Source: Sipunculus nudus (taxonomy: Eukaryota; Annelida; Sipuncula; Golfingiida; Sipunculidae). From it: a stretch of 64,000 bases of DNA. The notes beneath the pieces are model-generated. The model was given only the letters and a program-made list of their open reading frames with translations. It did no database searches and was not told the origin of the DNA. Of this stretch, positions 35,945-50,900 are shown one piece after another; position 1 is the first letter of the stretch; every line of letters begins with the position of its first letter. The stretch is from the NCBI GenBank assembly GCA_026874595.1, contig CM049319.1:57728917-57792916 (forward strand), read 5' to 3'. A program made the translations under genes and the position numbers.

Positions 35945-38900
35945 CTTTACAGCAGACGCCGGAGGAACGCTGCGGGGACGACCACGCCTTAATCCGCAAA
36001 TGATAGTAGGGTTTAATGTAACAAGGCAATGGCTCATTATGGAACTCATGCAGGAATATAGGAGATGTATGTGGAAATAAGGAAGAAAAGGTTTGATGGA
36101 ACAAACCCGTTTTACATAGCAAGTATAATTTAATGGACATGTAAATTAATGTTGCAGGCCTGTCAAAGGTAAATGACTGAGAAAAAGACCAGTAGGTGCT
36201 CTGGTAAAAAAGATGAGCCTTCTCTGAAATAAAGAGTGAAAAAAAGAGTAAAATTTGCGATAATTCACCTTATTTGTATCACAAATTGAATAAAGACGCG
36301 TGCTTAGCATAATAATTATGTGTATATAGGTCTATATCACTAACAATAACCGGAAATATACATTGTACTTCCTCCTTCTTGAAGATCAGAGCATTCTTCA
36401 CACACATTGTAAGACATGCGTGACATTTGCACACACAGAAATTGTGAAGAGTCCGATTCTTGTTCTAACTAGACTTTAAAAGCATGAGAGAAATAGTATA
36501 TATCGGATTTTCTTTTCGGTGAAAACTAGGGACCCATGGGTCTCGACGTTCAGCTGAATTTGTCTATAAGGATATTTTTAAAGAATTTTTTTCCAGAATG
36601 ACGGTCCTGTGACCTTAACCAATGACTTTATGACCAAAAAACCTTAGAAATTATTCTTCTTGAACTTGCAGCATTGAGTTATTGTAGAAATGTTTTAAAA
36701 AAGAGTGAGTCCAGTGATCTCTGACCTCTTACCAGGTAACCTCAAAATCTACAGATTTCCTCTCTTTGGACAGGTTAGCCATGTGTGAAAAGTGGAATGT
36801 TTGGGATGAAAAGTTTGATTTAAAGTGCATCAATAATCTTTTTACAGATGTGGCTCCTGTGACCTTTACCTTTGATCTATGGACGCTGAAAATCAATTTG
36901 TTCTTACTTAAGTGGTGGGTCATAAATAATCAAGTTTAAAGACAAACTATCTATCCAAATTAGAATTATCCATGACCTGAAGTGTGAATGGATGGGCCCT
37001 GTGACCTTGACCTTTGACCCTTTGACCCCAAAATCGAAAAGAATCTTCCCCTATTGGCAGGTGAGCAATATCTTGAAGATGCAAGGTTTGTGGTGGAAAG
37101 TATGTTTTGAAATGCATGCACATTCTTTTTTAACCTTTTATCCTGTGACCTCGACCTGTGACCTTCGGTCCCCAAAATCGACAGGGTTCTTACATTAGTG
37201 GTGAGCAAAATATAAGATAAGTTTGAAACCAATATGGGAAACTAATTTGTGAACAGATGCCCCCTTTGACCTTGTGACCCCAAATTCCTTTATGCCCTCC
37301 CCATACTGGCAATCAGCTAAATGTGGAAGATGGAAAGTGTAGGATGAAAAGCTTGCATGGCTTATAATGTAGCCATAATCTGAGTGAGTCCTGTGATCTT
37401 GACCCAAAAATCATAAAGGTTCTTGCTTTAGTGGTAGGCCATATGAAAATCAAGTTTGAAATCCATATGTCAATCCAACCTGGAGTTATCATCTGGAAAC
37501 ACATTTGTGTGGATGGACGGATGGACAGACAGACAGACAGGTATACAAACAGACAGGTAGACAGGGTGATTACTATACGGCATCCACTTATGATCAATAA
37601 ACACAAAGGATTTGGGACACTAGATAGAATCACGGCTGAGAAACTGACATTTTTGTTGTCATTTGATAGTAAACAAAATTAAAAATATTCGTAAAAATAA
37701 GAAAATATTCAGGTGGTACCACCACTTTTCGGGAACTGATAAAACTATTCATGGTCAATATTCAAGGCAACATTCATGACAATTCATCCATTAATTATCA
37801 AGTTATTGGAGGTTTTGTGTCAATTTTTTTATTATTCTAGGGAGGGGGGTTCTTACAAGCCCCATAGCTTCGAGCATATTGGTAGCAGTGACCTAATTTC
37901 CAAGGAGATTTTTTTATGGACCTCCCTAAATGTATAGTTAAAGGCTTCTAGGCTCAGCGGTTACGATTTGTGCCATGCTTACGGTCGACCGGACGGCCAG
38001 ACGGGTTGACGGACGACAGACAAAGCGAAATACCTATACCTCAGATGACTAACAGCCAGCTAAGCTAAAAAGAGTAAAAAAAAAAAAAAGAGTACTGCTA
38101 AAAATAGAATGAAAAAGGGTTATAGCGCCATTTTCAGTAAATCCTCAAAAAATTAGTAACCCTTTTAAAAGGAGTGGTTTGGCAGGCCAATGTTGTAATA
38201 TAAGCAGGCATATGCAGACAAAACAATATCGTACTGGTTTCTCTTTTGACATAATTTAAAAAAGTTTGCATATTAAAAAGGTTTTAATTATCAAAGTTAA
38301 TATATATACATGAGATTTCTTTTGGTGATATAATAAAGTGATCAATACCAACTAGAAAAAGAATCAGAAAGCACTAAGCGAGAGCAAGCGTTAGCCGCAT
38401 TCAGGAACGCCTCAACATTCAATCAACCTGTATCCCAACATTCAACGTTAAATGACCTAGAATCGTTAAAAATATTATGGAACACAGACTACAAAGATGA
38501 TTTGGTAAAAATGCCTTCTACACATTCTTCCACAATGAAAATCATCCAGAAAATTTGGAGATTCTGTGTTGGAAAAAAATTTATGAAAATGTGTAGGTGA
38601 TGCGGTGCGTTAACCCCTGAAACAACCGCATGCAAATGAGCTGAAAATCCGGAAAAACACCTCAACGCGGGCGCGCGTGCCCGCTCGTGTGTGCGTACGC
38701 AGCTTACTAAATACATATGCAGCGTATAAACATTGTAGCCTGGTGTCGCCAAGGCCTATTGTACAGAACCTGCATGCCATGGGTGTGTAATCACCCTAAT
38801 GCTGGGTCATAACACCGAGGAATCCCCTATGGATGCACTGGTTTGTGAGTGAAACACGGCTATGGGGCAAAACATTCCCAAAAAGCCTGAAGGCCAACTG

Positions 38901-41900
38901 TGAAAAATCTCCCTGGTCGTTTGAGTCCTATGCTCGACATCTAGACCACAGAAGCTGGTTTGTGAACACAACATACCTGTTATGCACTGTACAACATGTG
39001 ATGGCGTCTCTACGGCTGTGTCACACACGATTCCCCTGGCGTTGCTAGGTATCGACGGCCGGCTGCGGCAGACGTACGGCGAGGACACGGGTGACGTCTG
39101 GGTCACGGTCATCGGCGTGGAACAGGCAAGGGACTGCACACGCTCGACGGGCTGGTTTTGAAAGACCGACACCCCCGTAGCTGGACCAATTTTCTGTTTA
39201 TCTTTTGTCATGTTTTTATTTTTCTGAAAAAAAAAAATGTGTTTCAGTGGACATTAAAATTGTATATTTTATATTACTATAAAAATATTATATTATCAGA
39301 AAATAACCTACACAGAGCACTGCTTTCTGTAGAACTCTTACAAAAGTTGTTTTTAAATAAATAAGTACATTGTGTGTGTATATATATGTGTGTGTGTATA
39401 TATATAAAATTTACATTTAATCTTTATTATATATAATTTATATATAATTAAATATGTTGTATATAAATAAACCCTTGTTGAGATGGTCTACATATTATAA
39501 TAGAAAGACATATTTACGGTGTTTGTAGCCTTTTTTTGTGACGTCCTCCACCGACAGTTGACCATGAACTGAAAATGTGCCAGCTTAACTGAAGGTCTGA
39601 TGCACGCCCCCTGGCGGACGTCTTGGCAGTGGACACCCGCCTTAGATATTGTCACGGGACTCTGGCTTGGATACGGTACATTTCTACGGCTGACTGACGT
39701 CACCTGAGCAGGGCTGACGTTTCTTTTGACCGGGCTTTTCTGGTTGCAGCGCTGTCTGTAACAAGTTTATATAAACATAATCAAATATATTTGAATAATT
39801 TACTAACAAAGAAAAATTGTTACCCCAATAAAGATGCGGGATCAGCTGCAAGAACATTGTATCGGACTTATACGTATATAAAGTATAAATGCCACTGACA
39901 CAATTCTGACATCATAATGGTTACTACAGTAACACAGATGCCAAGGCACGCAAGTCCTCAACATGACTACACAGCATCACATGGAATGTCTGTCACGGTT
40001 CAACAATTCCATTCACTGGTTAGCTCTCTATAACAATGGCTCTTGGCATTAACCAAGAAATAATAAAAAGCCGTCTGTCACAAGGGAAAGAAGGAATCTG
40101 AACGAAAGAAAAACAAAATATAATGGTGATCCAGATTACTTTCAAAATTGAATAGATTGTGTCTTTGGTTTTTTAAAAAGGTTTAAAATTAAAGAGTGAG
40201 AGACAAGCGTGCAAAATGAAGGCTGACGATGGTGCTATCCTTACCCTCTACAAATTTTCAACAAGATCTGGACAGATTTTTTTTTTGCGTACAACTGCAT
40301 ACAGACAGATCAAGGATAAAACATAATAATACTTCGCCACTTCGGGGAGGTATGAAAATATGATCCGTTTTCTACTTTATCCAGTATACCTAACGATAAA
40401 GGAACAAAACAGGTCACTCGTTTAAAGTAACAAAAGAGCATTAGAGAATTTCATTATGTTTAAACAACAGGATAATAACAATATGGAACCCTAACCTTAA
40501 CGAAACATATAATAATGACTTATAAAATTCTTACTAGATTAGAAAGGGTTAGACAAATTTCTTAAACTAAATGCGTGTACTCTACCAATTTGAATATGTC
40601 TATGAATTAATAAAGACAAATGGATTAATCCACACAACCTTGAAGGCATCTCCATAGGACATGGGTCAATAAGTTATGAAATATAAATGCATCCGAAAGG
40701 GTGCCAAATGCTGCTTTATGCTATACTAATGCTACTTTACATTGTGCATTGCTGAATGGAACTGTACACATTATATGAATCAAAATTTAAATTACAGGAA
40801 TACAAAATGAGAAATAAAAGGACCCCCGAATTTTTATTATTCATGATGGCAAACCGCATTTAACAAATTTTATAAGAGGTACTCAGTGTTCCCATGCATA
40901 ATTTGATGGATATATTATGATAAGACGGTAAAGATTTCTTTAAAGACTTTCAGATATAAATGCGATTTTCCCATGGCCCATTCCATCATTCTATTAGTCT
41001 GTCAATTTTCAACATTTTCATTTATCATTTTGATCATATGGATAATGTTTAGTATGGCTGTTTAGATTCACCCGTGCACTTATACCGTCGGTCATGCCTA
41101 ATTATATAGTGTATAATAATATATCCCGTTTAATCAAATAAAATAATGAAAACCAAAACCTTTTATCAAAAACAAATACACAGAGGTAAATATAAATTGT
41201 TTTTTTTCATGAATAGTGCAAAAATTATATAATTATATATAAATCTATATAAACTAATGAAACTAATGAGACATCATAAAAGAAAAAAATCCAAAAAACT
41301 GTTAATTGGGAACGCTCCAAATAACGCGGGAAACACATGCAAACCATCAGATTGCATTGCATGCTATCACAGTGACGGCTACAACCTTGAAAATTAATAT
41401 CCAGTTTGCTGGATAGCTTGCTTAAATTAATATTATCAGCTGACAACTAGTTACTACGATATCCAGTTAAACGGGATCGAGTGTATACATCGCGATCCAA
41501 AGTCAGACATCGTATCAGTATTGTTCCATTAACGATACGTTGACGACATTTGATCATCAAATGAGACATCTGACACTTAAAATAGTCTGTCTACACCATA
41601 AAAGACACCAAAAGTGAAAAATCACCGGTGAGAAACGACACCCTCATGCGTAACTATAGTGGTGGGAGTCGGTTCATTCTCATAATCGATCATCGGTTTG
41701 CGCAAACCGATCGATGATCGATTATTAATCGGTTCAGACAAATACAAAGAAATATGCAATTATCTGTGAAACTGTTCTTCATTTAGCCCAGCCCGCATGT
41801 CTGAGTAATTCTGCCTTAAGAATATGAGTTCTTGCCTTTTTAATTTTCCTTTTAATACTAAGTTATGCGAGTCCAAGTATCATTTTAATTAATTAAAATA

Positions 41901-44900
41901 ATCAAGAATTAAACCACACTTTATTAAGTTCTCCGTTCTTGCATCTACTGTGTCATGCTAATTTACATACGGAAGTTATTTGGGAACACAGACTCATTAT
42001 ATGATGTGCGAAATAATGTAAAAAAATTGAATCATTCTTGCCTCTAACATAAAGGCATTCTGGGAAAAAAAAGCCATGATTATGATGTAATCGATAGTTG
42101 CCTTTGGTAATCGAGCGCCTGAAAGTGGCAGCAAACCGACTGACTTTCGATAAAACTCGATGATCGGCCCATCACTATGCGTAACTGATTGTAACTCGAT
42201 TTTATGTATGGTTTTGGAATGCAATTTATGACAGCAAGCTCTTTTATATAACCATATACAAGAGTAAGTTCGGATAGGTATTTTGATTATAATGGATATA
42301 CATGTATCGTATGATGGCCCAGAATAATTAAAAAAATTGAAACAAACCTTCAGTATCTTGATAATCAAGCATGGATTGCCATGGATCTTGCACTGAATAT
42401 TGACCATGACTGGTTTTGTCAGTTCCCGAAAAGTGGTGGCGCCACCTGTATTTGTTCTCTCTTTTTAAAGATTTTTTTTTCTATTTTAAGACCTGTAGTG
42501 TCCCGAAACCTGGTGTGTTTATTGAGTATGACTGGTTTCTTCAGTTCCTGATGACTGATGGCGCCACCTGTATTTTTCTCTATTTTTTAAATGAATTTTG
42601 GGTCACAAGGTCAAAGGTAAAGGTCACAGGACCCGTTCGTTCACAAATTACTTTATGGATGATAACTTCAGTTTGGGTAGACAGACTGGCGCCATACTTG
42701 ATCACATGACCCACATTTTAAAAAAAGCTCATAAAAATATCCTTATAGACAAATCAGCTGAGCTTCGAGAATAAGCGTTTACAGTTTAAACATAATATGC
42801 AGATCAATTATTGAAAATACAATACAGCCTACAATTAAGGTGCATTGATTTTTAAATGGTATCGAAAATTATTGACAGGAAAATTATCTTTCGCCAGTTA
42901 TTTCTACAAATGATATAAGAATGGTCTTTAAGTTATTCATCATTATCTCAGATCCTGTAAATCCTATTTTTCCCTTCCGTGGTGTTGGCGTCAGTGACCC
43001 ATTTACTATTCCATAGGTAGAATTGGTTTGCAGGTGGTGTGTACAGTAAGATCTGGTTTAGAGGTGAATGATACTAAATCCGTAATTATGACATAAACTT
43101 TGGGCATATCTGAAAAGATCTTAAGAAGAATGAATAGTCAAGTGGGAGCTTCAGCCCATATCTCTAAAAACAGGTCATACTGACATAATTCTGTTATAAG
43201 TGGCATCATGCGTACACAAATTTGGCTACCAAATACCGACTACATATTACAAAACTCGCCCTTCAGACGGAAGACCAAGAAACACCAATATTGAGCAAAT
43301 ATGACCTTCCGTCAGGCCGGGCTTATGTCAAAATAGCAGAGTTTTGCCTGAACAAAGAAACAACCAGTCTAAGCATTCAGGCTATCATAGTACAGAGACC
43401 AGATCGACTCACTTGTATTCAACCAGCACCTCAGCCCTGGATCGATCATGCTGAAAATACGAAGTCCGTCGGACCTTGTCTCTGGCGTCTACGGCTGCGC
43501 TGGCGGGCCTGCCACGGGAGCGAGAAGAGGTCCCGCGCGGTTTTTTAACAGTCGTTTTTTGGCCTTTTGCTTTTTTTTCATAAACGTCAATGACGTGTGC
43601 AGAGTTGTACGGGAAGTGTCCTTTGTCTCCGGTGTCACTGGTTTCGTTCTGACAGACCCCATCTTCAGACGCGGAGGAAGAAACGTTCGCCCGATTTGAG
43701 TGGTTCCAGTTCAGGTGCCGCTGTCGTCTGCTCCGAGTACAACCAGTACAACCGCTGCTGCTGCTACTGTATAGAGACCGGGTTAGAGACGGGTACCACT
43801 GCTTGTCGAATTCTGTAGTGTCTCGGTAGTTCTTTACGATCACATCTATGGCGCCATTGTGCGACAGTCCACATGTGTTCCAGCCTGACACCTCCTAAAA
43901 TATAGAAAAAAAGTGTTGATGTCTGTTAGTAACATATTTTTATTATGGGACCTGTTCACTACGCTCTTTACACAGCGCTTTAACCATTGGCTAACAACCT
44001 ATATCGTAGGTCAGTAGCTGCTTTAGAAGCGCAAGATTCTGCTGCCTCGGGAGCGTACCTGTTCACATACCTTATATGTTTAATATAAAGACGATATAGT
44101 AAGTTCATTTTGGCATATTATGATACCTGCCAATATTTCGTTTTTAAATAAAAAGAAATTACCTCTGGGAAAACTAGAAATGCCACGTTAGTTGAACTCA
44201 GATAACATTATGATATCTCGGCTAAAAAAAATGTCGCATTCATCATAAATCGAAGATTTTTATCGAAAGCATATGTAAAATACTCTTCGGCAGTGTGTTT
44301 TCACGTTACATATCGTTTGATTAACACTGATCAGTGGTAATAAACTGCCAAGTGTTCTCAAAAAGTAAAAGCGAGCAAAATGCCTCTGGGGTAAACTTGT
44401 TACAATGCATCACCTGCCAGAAGTCCGGCTCTCTGAGCAAAGACCACGCAAATAATTGTTTCTGATCGGGAAAACGGTTTCACGCAAAGCGGCTGCAAAG
44501 TATTAAAAGCGAGCTCTGTTTCCATTCATAAACACAAATATAGCTAAATTACCTTGTCATTCGAATATATTCCTGTCTGAGGCCCCGAATTTCATATGTT
44601 TCCCTCATATATACATTATATTTAATTTTATACGATCATTTTTTCTCGGCAAGCAATGTAAGTTTGGGAATTACCCTTTGCCTCTTTATTTAGCGATATC
44701 TTTTTATACTCTGCCGCGTATATGCAATTAAGCGAAAGCTAGACTAAGTTTGGGCTTGATCGTGAGCGGAAGTATAACAACAAAGCATCTGATAGAAATG
44801 ACGTTCGACTTTGAGACGGGACATGTGGGACAAATCAGTTATAGCCCAGTGAAAGTTTTACTCTGCGTGCATCAATCTAGGCGTTCGCTCGGCTTCGCCT

Positions 44901-47900
44901 CGCGATTGCCATTTATGATACCTTGCATGACGCACATTTCACTGGGCTTTAACCATACTTATAACAGAATTTACTGGAGCAGTTGTAAATCCAGAATTAC
45001 AGTGTGATACATTTACAAAAAAAACTTTACATTTAAAATTCTGAAAATATAAATGTATTTTCTAATTCACGCTGATATATTTTGTTTCACATTATGACAT
45101 AAAGTCACTTTCCATCAGTATCGAAAGTAATACAGACAGAAGGCCAGTTTCACTCCGAATTATTACTCTGAACAAAATTAAATACCTTGAATTGTCGCTT
45201 TGATGTGAGTGTAACTAATTAATAGAATTCAGACAGGTGTGTCATTTACTATATGAATGTGTCCATATAGTTCTAGTGCCATAGAATCTATACCATCAGT
45301 CACCAACTAAACATCTCTCTGTATCTTATAGATGCTACAAATGATGGAAATCATAAAAATATCTTGCGTATATATAAAAAGCTCACACGCTATATACAAC
45401 TAGGGACCCCTGGGTCTCGACGCTAAGATGAATTTGTCTATAAGAATTTTTTTATGAGCTTTTTTTCAAATGAGGGTCCTGTGACGTTGACCCACGACAG
45501 TGTGACGTAAAAATCTGAGAACTTACTATCCTTACACCATTTTGATTTTCATAGCAATCTTTTTAAAAAAAAGTGGGTCCACAAACCTTGACCTCCGACC
45601 AGGATACCTAAAAAACTACAGATTTCTTCCTCTTTTGGCAAGTAAGTCATATGTAAAAGATGGAAGGTAGAGATGAAAAAAAAAAATGATTTACCATGGA
45701 TCTGCATTCTTTGAAAGATGTTGGTCCTATGACGTTCACCTTTGACCTCGTTACCTCGGAATCAAAATAATTCTTACTTAAGCGGTTGGTCATTAATAAA
45801 TCAAGTTTGAAGATAATCTGTCTATCAAAACCGGAGTTATCGTGCATTATCTCGTTTGTGGACGGATGGGCCCTGTGACCCCAAAATCGAAAAGAATCGT
45901 CCCTTATTAAAAGGTGATTTACATGTGGAGGATGGAAGGTTTGTGATGAAAATTTTGGCTTAAAATGCATCCACAATCTTTCAAATAAGTGGGTCCTGTG
46001 ACCTTGACATTTTACCTCATGACCCTAAAATCGATAGGTTTCATGCTTTAGTGGTGGGCCACATTTAAGGCTAGTTTGAATTCCATATGTTAATCCAAAT
46101 TGGAGTTATCATCTGGAAATTAATTTGTGGACGGACGGATGGACAGACGGCAAGACAAACAGACCTTTGGACAGGGGGATTAACTATAGGGGACCCACTT
46201 ATTATCAATAAACACATCAGCTTTCGGGACACCAGATGAAACCACAGCTGAGAGACTAACTAGATTGCTGTCATTTGACGGTGTTAATATTTTGAAAAGA
46301 AATCGTAACAGTACATGTGACCCATGGGTCATGACGCTCAGCTGACCAGCAGGCTATTTTAGCAAAACATTCACAAAATGATTTTTATTATCTGGAAGCC
46401 GTATTGAGAAAATTTCAGATGTGATCTTGACCTTTGACCTTCTGACACCCAGTCGACAGGGTTTCTTCTGTAAGTCTTTGGTCACACATGTGCAGACTGA
46501 ATCCACCAATGACTGGTCTATACAGGTTTTACTAGAGAAGAATAAGATCAAAGTCAAGATTAGTAGTTTTCAAACTACACTGAGAACTTGATTGAAACAT
46601 TTTTTTCATCAAATTTAAGACAAAATAAAAGTTATCACGTTCACAGGAAATCCTAAAGATGATGAACTCTAATTCGGCTGGTTTGACTTTGTAGATCAAG
46701 AGAAAGGTCATAAACATTTTTTTTAACTCTCCTGATTACATGACAAAAGCTGCTGGTGTGTTAAATTTAAGGAAAAGCTATGCTGTGCTTCAAAAGTTAT
46801 AGAGCTCATAATAATGCTAAAATGCTGCAGATATGACGCAGACTGGCGACAACGACAAACGATGGGACTGAAAACAGTGCGTCAAAACAAAATAATAACA
46901 AGCCAGGTTTCAGGAGATTATATGAAACCAACGCTGAGAAACTGACATTTTTGCTGTAATATAGCAATTTTTACCAGGAACTGATAAAACTAGTCATGAT
47001 CAACAAACATTCGAGGTTTAAGGACACTAGATGAATCCACAATTGAAAAATTGACCTTGCTGTAATTCAAGCAAAACATAGTCATCATAAAAAACATAAG
47101 AGGTTTCAAGAAGCTGGATGAAACCACAGCTAAGAAACTGACTTTTGCTGTAATTTGGCAGTCTAAAAATATAGGGGTAAAATGCGAGAAAAATAAAAAA
47201 TACAGATGGCAGTCTTCAGAACTGATGAAACAATACATGATCATTATAAATATGAGGTTTCAGGACAAAACAGATGAATTCACAAATGAGAAACTGAGAA
47301 ACTGAAACCTTGCAGTAATTTGACAAGTTAAAATTGGGGGGGGGGGGAGGTGTGTAAAATAAATACAGATGGCACCCACCAGACTTCCGAAACTGATAAA
47401 ACTATTCACGATCAATAAACATACTAGTTTTAAGGATACTAGATGTAACCACAGATGATAAATGACACCTTGCTGTAATATGACAAGTCAAAAAATTGGG
47501 GGAAAATGCGTGAAAAAAAAAGATTAAAAGTACTGGTGTCGCCACCAGTCTGCCGGTACTTGTACCACTGGTCATGATCAATATTCAAGGCAAGATTCAT
47601 GGCAATCGCTGCATTTATGATTTAAATACAGGAGATTTTGTATCAAATTTATAAATATTCTAGGGGGTATCTACAAGCCCCATAACTCGGAGATATAGGT
47701 AACAGGGACCTAATTTCAGGGAGATTTTTATGGACCTCGCTGGATGTTAAGTGAGAAGATTCCAGGTCCAGCAGTTACGATTTGTGCCCTGTTAACGGAC
47801 GGACGGACGACGGAATAATAGTAATCGCTATAGCTAAGCTGACTGAAAGTCATCTGAGATAAGATTTAGAAAATTTAGAAAAACACTGTCGGTTTTGTAT

Positions 47901-50900
47901 CAAATTTTTAAATTATTTTTTGGGATACGTACAACCCCAAAGCTCTTAGGATATAGGCCGCAGTGTCCTAATTTCAGATTTCTAAGATTTTTTATTGACC
48001 TTCCTCGATAATCACTAAGAAGTTTCTAGGATCAGCAGTTACGATTTGTGCCTTAATGAAGGACCGGCGGAAGGCCGGACGGACAGAGCCCGTTCCTATG
48101 CCTCAGCTGACTTTCAGTCAGATAAGCTGAAAAAAAACAACACTTTCAGCCAACCATGTGTAAATAGTCAATACTTGTAATTTATATGAGAGATGTGTTT
48201 GATACTAGAACCAATGCACATTGGTAATCAATTTTAAGTTTATGGTGTGCTGTTGGGCCACACAAGAAGATGGCAAACTTTTGTGTTCTAAAAATTCTTT
48301 CTGGTTGATTCTTTCTATAATATGTTCTACCAACCTGTGTCCACCTGTTTTTTTCTTATTTTTTAGAATTTGTTAAGATTTTATCATAATTGCCTCCGTC
48401 AGTAAGGTATCCGTTCCTTCCTGTTAGTGTGCATGTGTTTGTGTTGGTTATAAATGTAACTCGCGATCATGAACGGAATCCGAGGAAATTTACAAGGACC
48501 TTGGAAATAGCCAAATGAAGTATCGATTTCAGTTTGGTGTGGGTACGGCTCATGATCCGGATGAAGGAAGTTCCTCCAGGATTATTCACAAATCTACAGT
48601 CAAGTATGCACGATTGAACAAAGGAATATGGACCGAATAACGGAATCCACACATTTGTTGGTTAACACAAGGGATGACACCTTGAACCATGGGGATAAAC
48701 ACAAGGGGTGACACCCTGAAAAATGAGGGTTGACACAAGAGCTGACACCTTGAACCACACGGACTAACACAATGGGTGACATCTTGAACAAACCTGGTTA
48801 ATACAAGGGATTAAACCTTAAACCACGTGGGTTAACACAAGGGATGACACCTTAAACCATGGGGATAAACACAAGGGGTGACACCCTGAAAAATGAGGGT
48901 TGACACAAGAGCTGACACCTTGAACCACACCGGCCAACACAAGGGGTGACATCTTGAACAACCCTGGTTAATACAAGTGATTAAACCTTAAACCACGTGG
49001 GTTAACACAAGGGGTGTCACCTTAAACCTAGTGGATTAACACAAGGGGTGACAAAAACTACGTGGGTTTTAACACAAGGGGTGACACCTGAAACCACACG
49101 GTTTAACACAAGGGGTTACACCTTGTACATCGTAGGTCAACACAAGGGAAGACACTTTAAACCACGTAGGTTAATACACGGGATGACACCTTGAACCACG
49201 TGGGTTAACACAAGTGATGACACCTTGAACCACGTGGGTTAACACAAGTGATGACACCTTGAACCACGTGGGTTAACACAAGGGATGACACCTTGAACCA
49301 CGTGGGTTAACACAAGTGATGACACCTTGAACCACCCTGGTTAACACAAGGGATGACACCTTGAACCACCCTTGTTAACACAAGTGGTGACACTTTAAAC
49401 CACGTAGGTTTACACAAGGGATGAAACCTTAAACAACATGGGTTAACACAAAAAAATGATACCTTGAACCACGTAGATTAAAACAAAGGGTGACACCTTG
49501 AGCCACGTAAATTAACACGAGGGGTGACACCTTGAACTACGTGGGTTTAACACAAGGGGTGATGTCTTTAGCCATGTGGGTGAAACAAGGGATGGAACCT
49601 TGTACCACGTAGGTTAACACAAGGGATGACACCTTAAACAACGTGGGTAAATTTAAAAGATGAAACCTTGAACCACGTGGGTTAACACAAGTAATGACAC
49701 CTTGAACCACGTAGATTAAAACAAAGGGTGACACCTTGAACCACATAGATTAACACAAGGGGTGACACCTTTAACCGCCCCGCTTAACACAAGGGGTGAC
49801 ACCTTGAGCAATGTAGGTGTACACAAAGGTTGGCACCTTGAACCATGGGGATAAACACAAGTGGTGACTCCCTGAAATATATGAGTTAACATAAGAGATG
49901 ACAGCTTGAACCACACGGGCTAACACAAGGGGTGACACCTTAAACCACGTAGATTAAATCAAGGGATGACTCCTTAAACCAATCAGGTTAACACGAGTGG
50001 TGAAACCTTGAACCACCCATTTAACACAAGGGGTGACACCTTAAACCACGTAGGTTAACACAAGGGATGACACCTTAAACAACGAAGGTTAACACAAGGG
50101 GTGACACCTTAAACCACGTAGGTTAACACAAGGGGTGACACCGATAACCATGTAGGTTCACACAAGAGGTGAAACCTTAAACCACGTGGGTTAACACAAG
50201 GGGTGACACCGATAACCATGTAGGTTCACACAAGAGGTGAAACCTTAAACCACGTGGGTTAACACAAGGGATGACACCTTGAACAACGCAGGTTAACACA
50301 TGGGGTGACACCTTAAATCACGTAGGTTAACTCAAGGAATGACACCTTAAACCACATCGGTTAACACGAGGGATGACACCTTGAACCACCCTTGTTAACA
50401 CAAGTGGTGAAACCTTGAACTACGTGGGTATAACACAAGGAGTGACACCTTAAATCATGTGGGTTAACACAAGGGATGACACCTTGTACCACGTAGGTAA
50501 ACACAAGGGATGACATCTTAAACAACGAAGGTTAACACAAGGGGTGACACCTTAAATCATGTGGGTTAACACAAGGGATGAAACCTTGTACCACGTGGGT
50601 TAACACAAGGGATGACACCTTAAACAACGAAGGTTAACACAAGGGGTGACACCTTAAACCACGTGGGTTAACACAAGGGATGACACCTTAAATAACGATG
50701 GTTAACTCAAGGGGTGACACCTTAAACCACGTGGGTTAACACAAGGGGTGACACCGATAACCATGTAGGTTCACACAAGAGGTGAAACCTTAAACCACGT
50801 GGGTTAACACAAGGGATGACACCTTGAACAACGCAGGTTAACACATGGGGTGACACCTTAAATCACGTAGGTTAACTCAAGGAATGACACCTTAAACCAC

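Larger units (their letters stand above)
43895..48650. other. Intron 1 of gene 2, part between exon 2 and the satellite
   Basis: Contains the 44843-44948 inverted repeat, family A (45398-46300), further TGACCTTTGACC text near 46425, degenerate repeats with TGAAACCACAGCTGAGAAAC phrases (46910-47560), and two family B copies (47635-48140). A possible 79-nt - strand exon-like segment lies near 44409-44487 (TTTGCAG acceptor, GCAG/GTGATG donor), but its phase does not fit exon 2. Confidence 0.55.

Noticed and set aside
43448-43818. + strand frames opposite gene 2 exon 2
   Set aside because: The - strand frame is longer and has a pyrimidine-tract acceptor and a perfect GTGAGT donor; the + frames have neither.
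44409-44487. 79-nt - strand exon-like segment with TTTGCAG and GCAG/GTGATG borders
   Set aside because: Open in two phases, but neither leads in phase to gene 2 exon 2, and the direct exon 1-exon 2 join already works.
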